From Panicum virgatum (lineage: Eukaryota > Streptophyta > Magnoliopsida > Poales > Poaceae): a DNA stretch of 64,000 bases. The translations under genes and the position numbers were made by a program. Of this stretch, positions 32,097 to 44,230 are shown piece after piece. Each line of letters opens with the position of its first letter. Positions within the stretch are counted from its first letter, which is position 1. The stretch lies in assembly GCF_016808335.1 (NCBI RefSeq), contig NC_053146.1:8625015-8689014 (forward strand), read 5' to 3'. Under the pieces are notes generated by a model. It searched no databases. It saw only the letters and a list, made by a program, of their open reading frames with translations, and had not been told where the DNA came from.

Positions 32097-35000
32097 TGTA
32101 ATACAAATATCAGCCTCAGGAGGCTGATACACATTTATTACATCAGATGGTACATTACTGTACAACTCTACGCGGTAATGGGCAGTGAAGCGCCACTACC
32201 ACGAGGACAACAACTACAACCCAAACAAGAACGTGAAGCACGAAGAGGTCATCAGAGTCTTGCACCATACGAAGCTTCCTGCGGGTGACCCTATCCACAA
32301 GCAAGGTTGGGTGCAGAACGGAACCCCTACTCAACGTCTTCGGAAATAAAGTCTGGATCTTCCTCTGTAAAAATTAAGCAAGGGTGAGTACAAACGTACT
32401 CAGCAAGTCCAACCGCACCCACGGAGGGGGGTATAAATAGAATACATGCACAGGATAAATCAAGGATCAGGCTAGGGTTTGATTTGCGGAAAGCTAATTT
32501 TTATGCATGAGTTTATTTTGAAAATAGAGTTTTTCTTAAAATAAATCTTTAGTAGCAGAGTGAGGTTGATCCTACACCAAGGATCCAAGTTTTAAGTTGC
32601 TACCTGACTCCTCATCCGCCGTAGCACACGGCACATCTGCCGAACACTTTTCCAAAACAACTCACGCCAACCCATCCATTCCCAGAAGAAGTACTAGTTG
32701 TGTGACCAAACCGTAACTCGCCCAGTACCGTGGGCACGGCTATTCGAATAGATTTTATACTCTGCAGAGGTGTGCAACTTTACCCACAAGCGGTGTACCA
32801 CAGCACGATCACCTTAGTGTCGATGCAGATCCCAACAAAGCCATTACCCACCTTAGCTAGACTTGACTAGCCACCACGGGATCCACCAAGGGGCCATCGA
32901 CCTATCACCGAGTTTAGCCGGGGCACAAGTCACATAGAGCTTATCCCTTCTCCTTGATCACCCGTTGCTCTCAGCTCTCCTGATGGCTATCAGACTAACT
33001 AGTGGGGTTTATGCTAAGCCATTGCCACATACAACGGTCGAGTGGTTTGCACTATATTTGAGTTAGTCAAGATGACATATCAACTCGGTCCTTAATTGTG
33101 ACAAGATGGATATCTCCCAACCTTGCACAACCACACAGGTACGAGCACACTATTTGGCGTCCCACACAGGAATCACCATCCATCTCATCTAAACATGTCT
33201 TTCGTTTATTTTCCAAATACCCCATTTTTCCCATTTTGATACTCACGCTTTTCTTTGTTTTGAAAACATTTTGTAATAATACTTGAAGTGCAATGGGTAA
33301 CCGGGTCCTAAGCGCTCTAGCAGGGTTCATCATCCAAACAGAGTAAATCATATTCGGAGACAAACCTAGGTTATCAAGGAATGGTCAAAGCAATCAAGGA
33401 GTGGCTATCCAACCGGGTTTTAGCAATAAAACAATATGCAGTTTTGAAAACAAGCCAGTAGATTGTGTTTATAAAATTGGGACAAAATATGCATCAAAGG
33501 ATGAGATTGAACTTGCCGTTCACAAAGCCTTCTGGGAAGTCCTGATCGAGGTACTGTCCTTCGGGTTCGGGGTCGCGGCACTAATCCTCGCACACTGGCT
33601 CGCGGTACTGCTCGTCGACGAGTTCTTCTTCAGTCACTCCGTGATCTACGGCGCACACAATCAAGAAAAGAAACACATACTTTATCGTTGAGCTCGAATC
33701 AGGAAAAATTAAGATATGGATATGGGAAGAATATTTTCGGGAGATTTTCTAATGGCGCGGCCAAAACCATATTAGAAATGGCGTGGTGAAGTTTCGGAGT
33801 AATCGGAGGATTTTTGGTGCATGGAATGACAGGTCGGAGTGGTCAGTGGCTAAACGGAGGTTAAAGGGCTTCTTTGTAATTATTTTTGAGATGGCAAGGG
33901 CTTGATTTGAATTTTAGAAAATATTCGGGCTACTCTAAAAATGAGTAGGGGTTTATTTAGAATTAGTTTTATATAGTGGAAGGGTTAGTTTCTGAAAAAG
34001 GGAGAAAGGAGGGCTTCTTTAGTAAAAGGACTAGAGAGGTGGGAGGGCTCTTAATAGAATGGAAAGAAAGGGAAGGGTTTTGGGCAAAGTTGCCATCCTC
34101 TTCCTCCTCTCTCCCATGAAACAGAGGAGGTGCAGGTGAGAGGGGGCGGCCATGGGCCGGCGGCCCTCGGGGCGCGATGGAGGCCTGGAAGTGGGGGAAA
34201 ACAGAGAGGAGGCCGAGGGGGTCCGATTCCCCTACTCACCTCGAGCGGAGGCGGTCTGTGGAGGGCGGGCGACGGTGCCGGGCGGAGGTGGCCGGCTATG
34301 GTGGTGGCGGCGGCGCTGCGGGCAGTGGGAGGGGCGCTGGTGGTGGCGGCCGGGGTTGTGGGAGCGAGGGCGACGAGCAGGGCCTATTTATAGGAGGGGA
34401 GAGGCGGTTGAGAGGGGGGCGCCGGTGGCCGAGCTCGGCGGCCATTAATGGCGGCGGGGCGGGTCTGGGCATCGTGAAGCGGCGCGGTCGTCGAGGGTGA
34501 CGATGTGCAGGGGTGGGCGGTGGCGCGTAGCGGGGGAGGCGGCACCCAGGGAGGACGGCGGAGGGGGGGCAGGTTGTTGTGCTCGGCGTCGAGCTCTGCG
34601 CGTGAGCAGCGCAGGCTCGGCTTTGCCGGGGCAGGCACGAGCGGCGAGGCATCAAGGGGTACGGTGGCGCAGCAAGCGGCCGGTGGTGGTGCTGTGCCGA
34701 GCGACGGGCGGCGCGGCGAGCATTCGGGGCCTGTGGAACGCATGGGCGGCAGGGGCGCACGTGGCAAGGAGCAGGAAGGAAGAAAGAGAAGAATGAAGAA
34801 AGGAGAAGGGAAAAAGAAAAGGGAAAAAGGAAAAAGAGAAAAGGGAAAAAGAAAAGGGAAAAAGGAGAAAAGAAAAGGAGGCGCCGGCGGGATTCGCGGC
34901 GGCGGTCGGCCACACGCGTGAGCTGCGGCGCTCGGTCGGAAAGCGAAGCATGCGAATCGAGAAAGAATAAAGAGACGGGATGGTGATTGGTACTGGTGTC

Positions 35001-35104
35001 GGGGCGGCGGATCGCCGGGAATGATTCGAGCTCGGCGATGAAAATATTTTGAAAAAAATATGTTTAGCGAGTAATTTATTTGGATGGATTTTCGGGATGT
35101 TACA
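32097..35104. mobile_element. Probable solo LTR (TGTAATAC...GGGATGTTACA), about 3.0 kb
   Basis: The ends TGTAATAC (32097) and GATGTTACA (35104) are inverted and fit the common grass Gypsy LTR ends TGTAACAC...GTGTTACA. The segment has an AT-rich left half and a GC-rich right half (34130-34930) with many incidental open frames, like the other solo LTRs here. The flanking 5-mers (TCAAA and CACAA) agree only partly, so the boundaries are less certain than for the other two. Confidence 0.6.
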
Positions 35105-36199
35105 CACAATTATAACAGAAAACAGATGCAGATGGTCAGAGAGGCCATGTGCTGATGGACCTATACGAGAAAGAGGAGAAATCACCTGCACTGCAAGCTG
35201 GGAGGCAATGGATTCCAAACCGTAGATCAATAATCAAATCATCTTCACCAAGAAATCTGTCTCCCGAGCTTTAAGAGGTTACCATTCAAAACAAGGTGAG
35301 AGATAGAGAGAGAGAGAGGCACGTGATGACGCCCCATCAATACGACGGAGCGGCCACGCGCGGCGTAGGGCAGTGGCGACGCCGAGACGAAGCAGCAGCG
35401 ACGCCAATGCGGGGGATGGAGTGGATCGACGATGCTAGGGTTGGAGCATATCGTGGCAACAGAGGAGGCGGGGGGGGGGGGAGGAGGAGGCAAGCCACGC
35501 AGGGGCGGGGACGGCGCTGCGGATGGCGACCAGGACGGCGTGCAGCTCAGAATGGTGCGGGGGCGCGGAGAGGGGGCGGGATGGAGCGACGGCGCGGCGC
35601 CGGGCACAGAGCGGAGGCGCAGAGAGGAGAGGAGCCAGGGGGGCAACGGCATTGGCGCTGTCGGGGAACTCGGGCGTGCGGCGGGCGGGCGGCGGCGGCA
35701 CGGCTGGCTAGAGCGTGGCCAGGCGAGAGGGTAGGGAGGGCCGAGGGGAGCTGTAGGAGCCTTGGAGGAGTGGGCGGGTGTGGGCGCGGGCCACAGGGTA
35801 GGAAGGGGTGCGGGGAGGGGTGGAAGTGTGTGGGTCGGACGTCAGATATCGATCGGATGGATGAGACGTGGAGTTGGCAGAACCACGAGAGGCAGAAACA
35901 TGGGAGGGTGAGGACACTACAACCTTTATAGTAGTAGAGATCTTCATCTAATTTCACATAAAAATTTTATGAAAAAAGGTTGTATATATATGTATATATA
36001 CATAAATAAAGACTATGCAGTGAATATATCTAGAGAATATCACATGAAGAAAGTGGACAAGGTAAAAGGAATAAACAGTAAATTCTACTATAGCCAGGAC
36101 AATTATTGAAGACAGCAGCGCCATCCAGCTATCCAGGCCACAGTAAAGGATAATAATTGAAGATGTCGGGTGTCCAGAAGCTTCCTTAAGCAAGAAGGC
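35105..36199. other. Unassigned sequence with a GC-rich block, no supported gene
   Basis: 35300-35830 is GC-rich with overlapping open frames on both strands that show no conserved domain, only low-complexity A/R/G or P composition. A run of 13 G occurs near 35470. 35970-36010 is an alternating TA/TG tract (TGTATATATATGTATATATACAT). I cannot assign it to a transposon or gene. Confidence 0.4.
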
Positions 36200-37143
36200 T
36201 CCTCCCTTCTATAAAAGGAGAAGCCAGACACACACATTCCACGCCGGACCAGAAGAGGAGAGAAGACACCGACCACCGAAGACACATCCACCAACACTCC
36301 ACTCCACTTATTTAGTAGCCACTCCACTCTTATTGTAATATAGAAATAAGGGAGCCTGCTGTAACCTTCCCGTGCTTGTAAGGTAATCCCTAAGGTTTGT
36401 GAGTGCTTGGAGTTTCCCGAAAGCGAAAGCCATATGTAAGTTGCTTTGTGGAAAAGGATTAAGCTTTCCTGTGATTTTCCCCGCTTTCCTATAAGCTTGT
36501 CCATATGGGGCAATGTCTCTACGCTATGGACCCTAGAGGAGAAACCTCTGCGTTTGTTGTTCTCGTGTTAGCCCTGGTAGCGGCGTTTGTTGAGAACCCT
36601 GTGTGCGCTGAGAAGTGTTCCCTACGGATGGAACTGCCTGGGGAGATGGTAGAGCCTGAGTCCTATGTGTGCGTGACTGGGGATAGTAAGGGAGAAGAAC
36701 GGGCAAGCCTGGTTCTGAAGCGAGCCAGCGGTGCATGCGGTGATTAGAGAGTAGGATTGACACAAAGCATAGTTGCACGACCGGGTGTGTATTTGGTCTC
36801 GCCAACTTGCCAAAGATCCCGAGAATCGCACACATACTAATCACCTGTGTAATAATCACGCACGTTCACCATAAAAGCAAAGGGCTCCACCCACCATATA
36901 AGCCTAGCAAGTGGTTAAAATAGTAGCCTTGAATTTTGGGTGCTAGAGCCACTCCCTGGTGAGTGTTCTCGTGCTACTCATATTCATAAATAAGAGTTAG
37001 GCACATAGTTAGCAATACATTACTGCTGCAAATAGTAGCGTGAAAGCGACGTCCTACTCGCTGAGTTGATAAACATTCTCTTAATACTATTGAGAATAGT
37101 ACGTGAATTTTCATCCTGAGCAAAGCCCTCTGAAGTGGCTCAT
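36200..37143 (+). promoter_or_regulatory. TATA box and leader of an unidentified retroelement or pararetrovirus-like sequence
   Basis: CTATAAAAGGAGAAGCC at 36209-36225 is a strong plant TATA box. It is followed by an A/C-rich leader and TATAGAAATAAGGG (36341-36354), a possible poly(A) signal, an arrangement seen in LTRs and in plant pararetrovirus promoters. An 80-codon open frame (36505-36747) contains one hydrophobic stretch but no known domain. No primer site or polymerase sequence is seen, so the source is unclear. The segment continues past the solo LTR at 39914. Confidence 0.3.
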
Positions 37144-39913
37144 TGTCACACCCGGTTTTAAGAACAAAACTGAATGCATATCCATATGTATGCCAGGATC
37201 AAGTTTCATACATATAGAGACATTATAAGTGAATAATCAGTAACAGTATCACGAAAAGGAGAAAAACAATAACTAAAAGACTATCAGAGTTATACAGCTT
37301 ATCCTGGAAATGAAGGCTTCAAACTTCACAGGCAATCGACTAGGGGTTGCGTACGCCTAGAACTCAGCAATATCTTCAATAGACTTCACCACAACATTCT
37401 CCTTCTAAGCAGCAGTAAGTAAGGGTGAGTACACTTGTGGTTGGTACTCAGCAAGGCCACAAGAAATAACCAGAATATGATTTGAGCTCATCTTTAAGTT
37501 AAATTAATCATGTGAGGGTCCAAGCCGCTCGTGACCATGAGCACGGCTGATATATCAGTTTTACACTCTGCAGAGGTTGTACACTTTCACCACAATTCGT
37601 GTAAAAGTTCCGAAGAACTTTGAACCCAACCACGCAATGTGCTAGCGAGGCATAGTATCACAATTCCGAGGTGTGATTGCATAGGATAGCTACGAGACCT
37701 TTATAAAGATTCCCTAACCTCTGACAATCCGCTAAGGTTTCAAGCCAAAGTGGTCATAACACTGTCCTAATGAGGTGGTACCTTGCCAAAGGACCATTAA
37801 ACAATATCAATTGCCCCAAGAGGACCGAGCTATACCCCATTGATGCATCCCCTCTTGCCCTTTCGGTAAGACTGTCACAAGCTAGAGTCTCTAATTAATC
37901 AGCCAAGACCAGAGCCATGTAGTATTGTGGTTGTACGGTTTTTTGGGTGGTTCTCCATGTTCCAATTAAATCATCATAATACTCTTGTAAATAAGCATAG
38001 ACAGAAAGATGGTTAGGGTCACTTGCCTTTCTCCAACGAAAAGCTACTCTTACTGCTCTTCACTGCTCTTCAGTTCTTGCTCACTTGTAAAACTTGATCT
38101 TCAATCTTCAAACAATGATCCTTCTACTCGGAACAATCATCGGGCAAACATACAAAGCAAACAAGAAGATACATCTAAGAACAATACACCAGAACAAAAG
38201 AAAGGCTTTAAAAGAGCATACTTAAGGATAGAGCTTGCTACTACAGTTACGAGAGCGCAAGAAACACGGAAAACGGAGCTAGGACGTGGAAACTATGGGA
38301 TAAACAATGAGTAAGGATTTAGTCGCGATTAACCACAGGGTTAAGGACTAATGGAAAATATTTGTGAGACACAACAAAGTGTGCTCACAGAGGGTAATGA
38401 GGTGATAAAGCTATTGCACACGTTGCAAGGATCACTTGAGCCCAAGAATTGATGAAAACGGAGTTAAAACGAAGAAGTTATGACTAAAACAATGCACCAT
38501 GGACTTGTTTGTGAGAGTTTTGAACTTCCAGGGGCTAGCATAAAAGAAATCAGGGCTAAAAACCGAATTAAACTCTATACGCAGGGGCTAACAAGCAAAA
38601 ACAAGGTCCAGGGATGGCGGGTCCTATTTCTGGGAAAGACAGGGGCTAAAACAGAAAAGAAAGGACATTTTTGCAATTATTTTTGAACTAGCTTGGACCG
38701 CGGGTTGATTTCAAGAAAACTGAGGGGCTCTTTTGCAAAAGTTTTTTGGTTGACTGGTATATGGCTGGTTTGACTCGGGCTAGATTGGATCTGGGCCACT
38801 GGATTTCGATCGAACGGCTAGGATTGGATCGGGCGAGTAGCGGCGGCGCAAGGCGCCAGCGGCAACACTGCGCGGCGGCGGAGCTCGCCGGCGTTGGTCG
38901 AAACGGCCGTCCAGGCTCGGATTCAGCTCGGGTTTGGTACGGGAAGCGAGAGCGCGGCGCGGCGAACTCGACTGGGTGCTCTGCGCGGGGTATAGGCGAG
39001 CGGAGCAGAGCTCACGACGTTGAGGGGCGGCGTGGCCGTAGGAGCTTGCTCCGACGAGCAAATCCGGGCGAGAAAGAGCACGAGAGAGAGAAAAGGATTC
39101 GGCGACGTGTCTCACCCTGGTGCGAAGCTCTGGAGCAGCTCGAACACGACGGCGAGGTGGGGAAGCGGCGGTACGCGAGCGGCGGCCGAGCTCGAGCAGA
39201 GACGGCGGCGCGAGCTAGGGTTTCAAGGCGAAGGAGGCGGCTGCGACTTGATGCGGGTCAAGGGGGTGGTCCGCGTGGCGCCTTTATAGGGGCGGGGACG
39301 GGCCTCGGCGTGCGGGCCACGCCAAGCTCGGACGGCTTGTGGCGTGCGGCGGCCGGACTCTGCGAGAGTCCGCTCGTCGCGGGGAAGGGGACGGCCCTGA
39401 CGGGCAGGTCCCGCACGGCAGTGAGAGTGAGAGGGGAGTGGCCGGGTTGGGCTGGAAAAGAAGATGGGCCGGCGGGGGGGTTTCTGGGCCGGGAAAAACA
39501 AAGGAAAAGGGAGAGGGGTTGGGCCTCCAGGGCTGAAATGGTTTAGGAGAAAAGGAAAAGGTTTTTCATTTCCTGAAAACAACTCAAACACATTCATTTG
39601 AATTTAAATTAGGAGAATTTAAATTCAATTGAACCCAAACAATAAAATAAATGCAATTCAGTATGAATGCATAACAACCAAAACGACCTCATTTAAATTA
39701 GGAGAATTTAAATTCAATTGAACCCAAACAATAAAATAAATGCAATTCAGTATGAATGCATAACAACCAAAACAACCAATTATTATTATTATTTACACTA
39801 AATTCCCTGTAAAGAAAATAAGTGTTGGATAAATTTTTAAAATTACAAGAAAATTGTTGTTTTATTTTTAATTTTAATCACATCCTGAAATCTAAAAATT
39901 TCAGGGTGTGACA
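37144..39913. mobile_element. Intact solo LTR (TGTCACACCCGG...GGGTGTGACA), TSD CTCAT
   Basis: The 2770-bp LTR starts TGTCACACCCGGTTTTAAG and ends TTTCAGGGTGTGACA. CTCAT lies on both sides (37139-37143 and 39914-39918), giving an exact target duplication. It is the same family as the split copy at 12050-26153. The part near 38740-39540 is GC-rich and holds several long open frames without domains, probably the LTR promoter and transcribed leader. Confidence 0.93.
39602..39779. repeat. 89-bp tandem duplication near the end of the solo LTR
   Basis: The unit beginning ATTTAAATTAGGAGAATTTA occurs at 39602 and again at 39691 with one or two differences. The related LTR part at about 25900 has a single copy, so the duplication is specific to this copy. 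Confidence 0.85.
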
Positions 39914-40620
39914 CTCATCCACTTCGCGAGTGGGATTTTTCTATTCATATTCCAAATTTGAATAGTACCACATATTTTGAATAGTGCCACAAATTTTAAT
40001 AGTGTCAGTTGAATTTGAATAGTGCTATGAATAGTAACTTGAGATTTTAAATTTTGCGAGTTTGAAAAGTACAAAACAAGAAATCTAAAGCTAATCAAAT
40101 TTCAAACTCCAGTCTGGGCCACCAGATCAACATCCAAAGGGCATGAGAAGACTGAGTAATTTTATAATTAACTGCCCGCCCTTGGATTTTCACACTTTTG
40201 CAAATCCACCATCCCACTCCCTTCGCCCCCGTCCCCCTGAATATTAATTCGGTGGCCCAGATTAGAGTTTGCACGGAGATGTTAGTTTGTACCTGATATG
40301 TTCCCCAATTATATCCTAAAGCTGACCCACGCATCATCTTGCTTAACAACGTGTTGCAATCAGTTAACTGAAATACGTTAAATTGTTGTGGCTTGTAATC
40401 ACAGGGTGTACTGAAAAAAAACCCGACACCCTCTCATTTCAGATAACGTGGATGAACACACTCGCAGCGTCATCTAATTATTGCACTGTTAAAAATTATC
40501 TAGCCTGTCTGTGACAATTGTTAGAAGATCAAATGAGAGATGGTGCGATAGAGTTAGGTGTTAAAACTGTTACAATGTAGGTTCTTTATATTTTTTGGGT
40601 TCATCTCTGACAGCTCTTAC
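39914..40620. other. Host sequence, no gene recognised
   Basis: The first ~170 bases repeat TTGAATAGTGCCA-type units (39955-40030). It may continue the unidentified element left of the solo LTR. The remainder shows no coding potential or repeat ends. Confidence 0.4.
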
Positions 40621-40769
40621 ACTAACAGCTCCGTCTGATGCATGTAGATGTGGGGTCTGTTTTGCTGGCGTCCTCAACTCGCCGAAATGTGCCAAACAGG
40701 TTTAGGCCACCGTTAGGTTTGGAATTAGAGCATGATGGATCTTTGCCTCGCTGCAGAAGATATTTTTTG

Positions 40770-41050
40770 AAAGGAGCTCGAGCTGCTGAACAGATCGGGC
40801 ATCCACTTTCAGCATTGCTGCAGCTAAAATTCCTGATGTTTCCCATCCCCATTAGAAACTTCTTTAAGGGTCGCCACTTCTGAATTCCAGACACCATGCT
40901 ACATTGCTACACCCATCCCTTCTGGCGAGCCATTCCATCCTACAGGAGCCGCGAATTAGTTTTGCTGCCTGTTGCATCAGGAGGCATGCAAGTGAGTTTT
41001 CTCCCACATCGGTGGTTTTAGCTTTATAGTGTGTAACTCATAAATTGAGC
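40770..41050 (-). ncRNA. miR2118-like module E (leftward)
   Basis: Plus 40830-40851 holds TTCCTGATGTTTCCCATCCC, about 18 of 22 matches to miR2118. Its right flank (ATTAGAAACTTCTTTAAGGGTCGCCACTTCTGAATTC) agrees with modules C and D. A TATA-like ACTATAAAGC (plus 41021-41030) lies about 175 nt upstream in minus sense. The stems AGCTGC/GCAGCT and AGGA/TCCT can form beside the core, but the central part of the second arm does not pair. Confidence 0.45.
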
Positions 41051-41389
41051 TTTATGCTTCCATTGGTTCACCCACTGGTCGCAACAAATTTCATAAGGAC
41101 AGACAATGCACTTGCTATTAAGTGTTGGTATAACTAGTAGTATAAGTTATAGCCTGTCACTCAAAACATGTTCTTGCATTGTCTTGCCTTTCATTTCAGA
41201 TGCTTGGTGCAATCAGCTAAATAACAACAGAATTTAACCTACCATCCGCACTTTCTATCCCAAATGTGATGATGAAAACAGACACCATCATATATATAGT
41301 AGTATTGCCCTATCTCAAGTAAGGTAGCTTGCAGGGCTTTTCTACTATTATGAAGGATATGCTTGCTAATTTTGTAGCCTCAAACGTTA

Positions 41390-41650
41390 GCGTACGTACT
41401 CCTAATGCATCCGATCCTTAGCAGAAGTCTTAAGAGTTGCCACTCCAATCAATTAAATTGCCATGTTATTTGTCAGCATCATCCTCCAACTCTGTTTTGG
41501 CCTAGCCATTCCATACGAAGGCGAGAATTGTGCATTTTGTTTTTTTCTTTTCCTGCATGGGACAACAATTTATGTTTCTTCCACTTGCATGCCCCCCTCT
41601 GTTCAGATTGTCTTCTTTAGTTTATTCTCTTTTACGGTACACTATTGAAT
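41390..41650 (-). ncRNA. miR2118-like module F (decayed, leftward)
   Basis: Plus 41399-41420 contains CTCCTAATGCATCCGATCC, followed by AGTCTTAAGAGTTGCCACTCC and CCTAGCCATTCCATAC, which parallels modules D and E. It lies about 570 bp from module E and appears to be its tandem neighbour. The core has about six mismatches. Confidence 0.38.
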
Positions 41651-42179
41651 CAGCCAGCATGTGCCTTAATGGAGCTCTAGTGCTTCGTTCAGACTATGTT
41701 TAACAAGTTCATTGAAAGTTTTTTTTTCATTTCCCCATTTTGCTAACGAGAACATGAACAGTGCCGAGCATTTACAGGGAAACTACAAAACAAGATATCG
41801 CCCTCTTTATTGACAGGACTAGATAAATTCGTCTCATTGGATTATGGCAACATATTGCTCTCGTTTTGATCGGACTAGATGAATTTGTCTCATCGGATCG
41901 GATTGTTGCTATGGAATGAATAGGCCACGTCATCAACTAACCTAAACAACTGGCAGAGTCCATACCTTTGTTTGACTTAAAAGGAAACGGAAGATGCACA
42001 CTGTAATATGGTGAAATAAATGCCAACAACCTTGATCAGGAAACATAATTGTTGATTCTCAAACGCAACTTGTGTTGGTCATCTTCTTCTTCATTTAGAT
42101 CAGATGAAGTTGGTCTGTCAGGTCGATGCTTTTGTTTTAGAATAGAATGAGCTGATGACTATGATTTCTTTCAACAGGT

Positions 42180-42680
42180 TCCACTTTGTACACGGGCAGC
42201 ATGTGCATTGTTCATATAAACACCGAGTCGTGCTGGTATTACTCCTGTATATATGTAGAGTATGCGGCGAGACTTAGATCCTGCATTCCATATGTATGCT
42301 CATCCTTGTTAGATATATATGTAGCTATGTACATCTTATATTTCCCTTTAGTTGGAGTGTCTCTTTGCATATTGTACACATGTATCTTCTGCCCCTTTGG
42401 GCCATGGAATAGATTGAGTTGCTCATTCTAATATGGTATCACAGCCTAGGGTGAGGATCATTCAACCTCCCATCACCGGTGAGCCACCACCGCCGATCGG
42501 CAGCTCCACCTCTTCCTCTCTCTCCCTCCACTTCCTTCTTCTGTACCGCCTTCCATGCCCCTCTCGACCTCTGTGCTGACGGCTTCGCCTTCCGTGGCAC
42601 TACGCCGCCGGCTTGCGCCTGCCGCGGCCCGCGATGCTAGGATTTGAACTCGAGATCTCTAGCCTTAATACCATATTGAG
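42180..42680 (+). mobile_element. Copia LTR 3' end with primer site and leader, truncated
   Basis: 42240-42430 has features of a grass Copia LTR (ATATGTAGAGTATG, GTACACATGTATCTTCTGCCCC, TTGAGTTGCTCATTCTA). It is followed by TGGTATCACAGC at 42434-42445, a tRNA-Met primer site with one mismatch. A C/T-rich leader runs to about 42650, where similarity to a retroelement ends. No gag or second LTR is present. Confidence 0.65.
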
Positions 42681-43990
42681 TTGAAAGCACAAACCAATTC
42701 ATTTCAAAAACTTATATTAAGTTGATGGGAAGAGTCGGGAAATTAACTTATACTTCAATGGCTAGCAAGAGGGGAGTTGATGATTGATGAGTAAAATACA
42801 CGTCCGATCCTTAAACTTGTTAGGGGTGTCCCAGTCCCTAAACTTATAAAACCAGGAAGGTCCTTGAACTTGTTAGGTTGTGTCATCACGGTCCATAAAC
42901 TCAGAAAACCAGAAAATCGAGTCCATGCAATGATTCAAAGTGGTTTCGAACCATAATTTAGTTCATCCAACATAATAGATATAGTTTTAAAACTATAAAA
43001 ATATCTCTAAGCCCCCGGTATTTTCCAAAAATTCGAAACAAGATACTAGAAATACATCGGAGCCCAAATAAAATAATTGGAGCTCATGAAAGTATTTTTG
43101 AAAACTTCTAAAAATTAGATTTAACTCTAGAAGAATGTGAATATTTTCATGAGATATTTTCATGAGCTCCAATTATTTTACCAAGACGATTATCTTTCTG
43201 TAGAAATATAAAGACTACATCAACAATAAAACGAAACTGCTGCATATTTCAATCCAGAGACGGGAATATTATAAAGATTAATGCTTTTGCAAAGTTTACC
43301 TTTCTACTTCAGGCAAAATTGCTTCAATACGGTTTAAGTTTTCCTCCAGTTTTCTCAAGATGATCCAAAACATCTTCAGAAACTTTGTTGCTATCCACAA
43401 ATAACGTCTTCAGAATATTATAATTCTTAAGAGTACGACAATTACAATGGTACTTGTCAAACTAGGTAAGTTTAATTTGTGTGGCAACAGTCCACCGAAT
43501 TTTGTCATTTAATAATACTCAACACATTATTTTTGGGAGCCATACTTTGCAAACTTAAATATTTAGAAAAATCCTATTCTAGGCTGATTTGACAGCACGT
43601 GTGATAAAGCTTGGTACCCAGTGAATCAAGCAAATATAACTGACCTGGTGGGCTAACTCTGGCAGCCAGTTTTATGCCAGTTTTCAGGTGATAGTAAGTT
43701 TCCGCATTTAGCTCCACGGTACACTGCAGATAGTTCCATGGGGTGGCCACGGTGGGCCGCGGCGGACGCGGCGGCGCAGATGGGCTTGTCGGGCCGGCGG
43801 CCGGCTGGCGGCAGCGAGCTGCACCGACAGCACAGATGGGCTTGGCGGGCTCGTGATGGGCTGAGTGGGCTTGTCACGGGTTTTTCTCTCTCTTTTTTTT
43901 TTAATTTTTTATTTTATTAATTGAGGCGGGCACAAAACTATCTCAGAAAATATGCTATTTAATGTAAAGTTTGGTTTGAGGCGGGTTGTG
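42681..43990. other. Host sequence with old repeat fragments
   Basis: 42790-42920 resembles a widespread grass repeat (CACGTCCGATCCTTAAACTTGTTAGG...GGTCC...AAACTTATAAAACC). It contains near-palindromic TGAAAGTATTTTTGAAAACTTC segments at 43086-43170. A GC-rich block with GGGCTTGTCGGGC lies at 43735-43870. No coding region is supported. Confidence 0.4.
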
Positions 43991-44004
43991 GAAACCACCT
44001 TTCC

Positions 44005-44230
44005 AATGTTCAAGCCTTTCCTAGCCTATAAGTATCACATACTCCAGCACGCAGCAGCATTGACTAACTCTACGTCTCTACCTAGATAAGACTCACAACA
44101 CCAAGACGGCACCATACTATAGTGGCATGATAATGGGATACATCGAGGAAGAAATGAAAACTCAACAAGGAAAGGAAAGCAGCACAAGCTAGCCGTTGGT
44201 TTCTTGATGTTGATCATTTCTGAGCGCTAT
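44005..44230 (+). ncRNA. miR2118-like module G with the clearest hairpin (rightward)
   Basis: A TATA-like CCTATAAGTA lies at 44025-44034. About 100 nt downstream is the 5' arm AATGGGATACATCGAGGAA (44132-44150). The segment 44200-44218 (TTTCTTGATGTTGATCATT) pairs with it: five pairs, a 3x3 internal loop, then eleven consecutive pairs including G-U, across a 49-nt loop. The 3' arm TTCTTGATGTTGATCATTTC matches miR2118 at about 14 of 22 positions, including the seed-like TTCNTGATG. The upstream block is shared with modules H and J. Confidence 0.5.

Noticed and set aside
32097..35104. Exact 5-bp target duplication for the third solo LTR
   Set aside because: TCAAA and CACAA agree only partly; the LTR call rests on its ends alone and the confidence was lowered.
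36505..36747. Small membrane protein gene (80 codons)
   Set aside because: Single hydrophobic stretch, no homology recognised, located in a retroelement-like leader; insufficient support.
38746..39546. 266-codon frame in the solo LTR
   Set aside because: GC-rich LTR sequence; the related LTR at 25063-25485 has a different, shorter product, so the frame is not conserved.
42790..42930. Named MITE or MULE at the AAACTTGTTAGG repeats
   Set aside because: The repeat looks familiar from grasses, but no inverted ends or target duplication could be defined.
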